Source of the DNA: an uncultured Selenomonadales bacterium
Lineage (GTDB): Bacteria > Bacillota_C > Negativicutes > Selenomonadales > Selenomonadaceae
Assembly: GCA_947302675.1 (NCBI GenBank)
Contig: CAMYWI010000084.1
Coordinates: 1-6,392 of the forward strand
Reading direction: 5' to 3'
DNA: 6,392 nt
Made by a program: the position numbers and the translations under genes. Positions 6,295 through 6,392 of the stretch are shown here, in pieces; the first letter of the stretch is position 1; each line of letters opens with the position of its first letter. Below the pieces are notes generated by a model. That model saw nothing but the letters and a program-made list of their open reading frames with translations, was not told where the DNA came from and ran no database searches.

Positions 6295-6392
6295 GCAAGA
6301 TGATTTCTGTCGCGGAAGGCTTTCAATATTCCGTTAACATTGAGTACGACTTGGGCAACGACGACAAGTTGAAGAATTTTATTCCGACGAAG
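6291..6392 (+). CDS. N-terminus of a third gene of the DUF4007 module (3' partial), possibly its ATPase
   Basis: Thirty-four codons are open to the window edge, beginning MSKMISVAEGFQYSVNIEYD and continuing with an LGNDDKLKNFIPTK segment. The start overlaps the DUF4007 stop by four bases and has a good ribosome site, so this is a real translationally coupled gene. The visible part has no catalytic motif. The segment G-F-Q-x-S-V-N-I-x-Y-D-L-x-N-D-x-K resembles, from memory, the N-terminus of large P-loop ATPases that follow DUF4007 in BREX type 4-like clusters. That is a weak recognition from a short stretch; the Walker A region would lie beyond the window. Confidence 0.6.
   Translation, partial: MSKMISVAEGFQYSVNIEYDLGNDDKLKNFIPTK

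Overview
This is a bacterial window of moderate GC content with a dense, one-direction gene layout. It holds six genes or gene parts, all on the + strand, with gaps of only about 18-40 bases and one 4-base overlap. No terminator, tRNA, rRNA, CRISPR array or insertion sequence is visible. Iron-sulfur and zinc-ribbon proteins beside sugar-acid genes would fit an anaerobic or microaerophilic bacterium with a decorated surface. A Negativicutes-like anaerobe is one guess, but nothing in the window fixes the taxon.

Left part (1-3653), surface sugar biosynthesis. The window opens inside a gene for a NeuB-type sialic-acid-synthase-family enzyme with SAF and cupin domains. Next comes a sugar C-methyltransferase-like gene that is broken by a frameshift exactly at a run of nine G (1831-1839). 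An NAD-dependent epimerase/dehydratase of the extended SDR family follows. Together they look like part of a locus that makes and tailors an unusual sugar for a capsule, O-antigen or flagellin glycan.

Right part (3654-6392), a probable DNA sulfur-modification or BREX type 4-like module. It has a 567-residue PAPS-reductase-family protein with two N-terminal zinc ribbons and a C-terminal double [4Fe-4S] domain, then a DUF4007 protein. A third gene overlaps DUF4007 by ATGA and runs off the window. PAPS-reductase-like proteins beside DUF4007 are known from phosphorothioation and type 4 BREX-like defence loci. That assignment rests on the first two genes and needs the genes beyond the right edge.

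Two points deserve most attention. The first is the G9 tract, which could be a phase-variation switch for the methyltransferase, a recent mutation or a sequencing error. The second is the seamless join, without a visible terminator, between the glycan genes and the sulfur-chemistry module.
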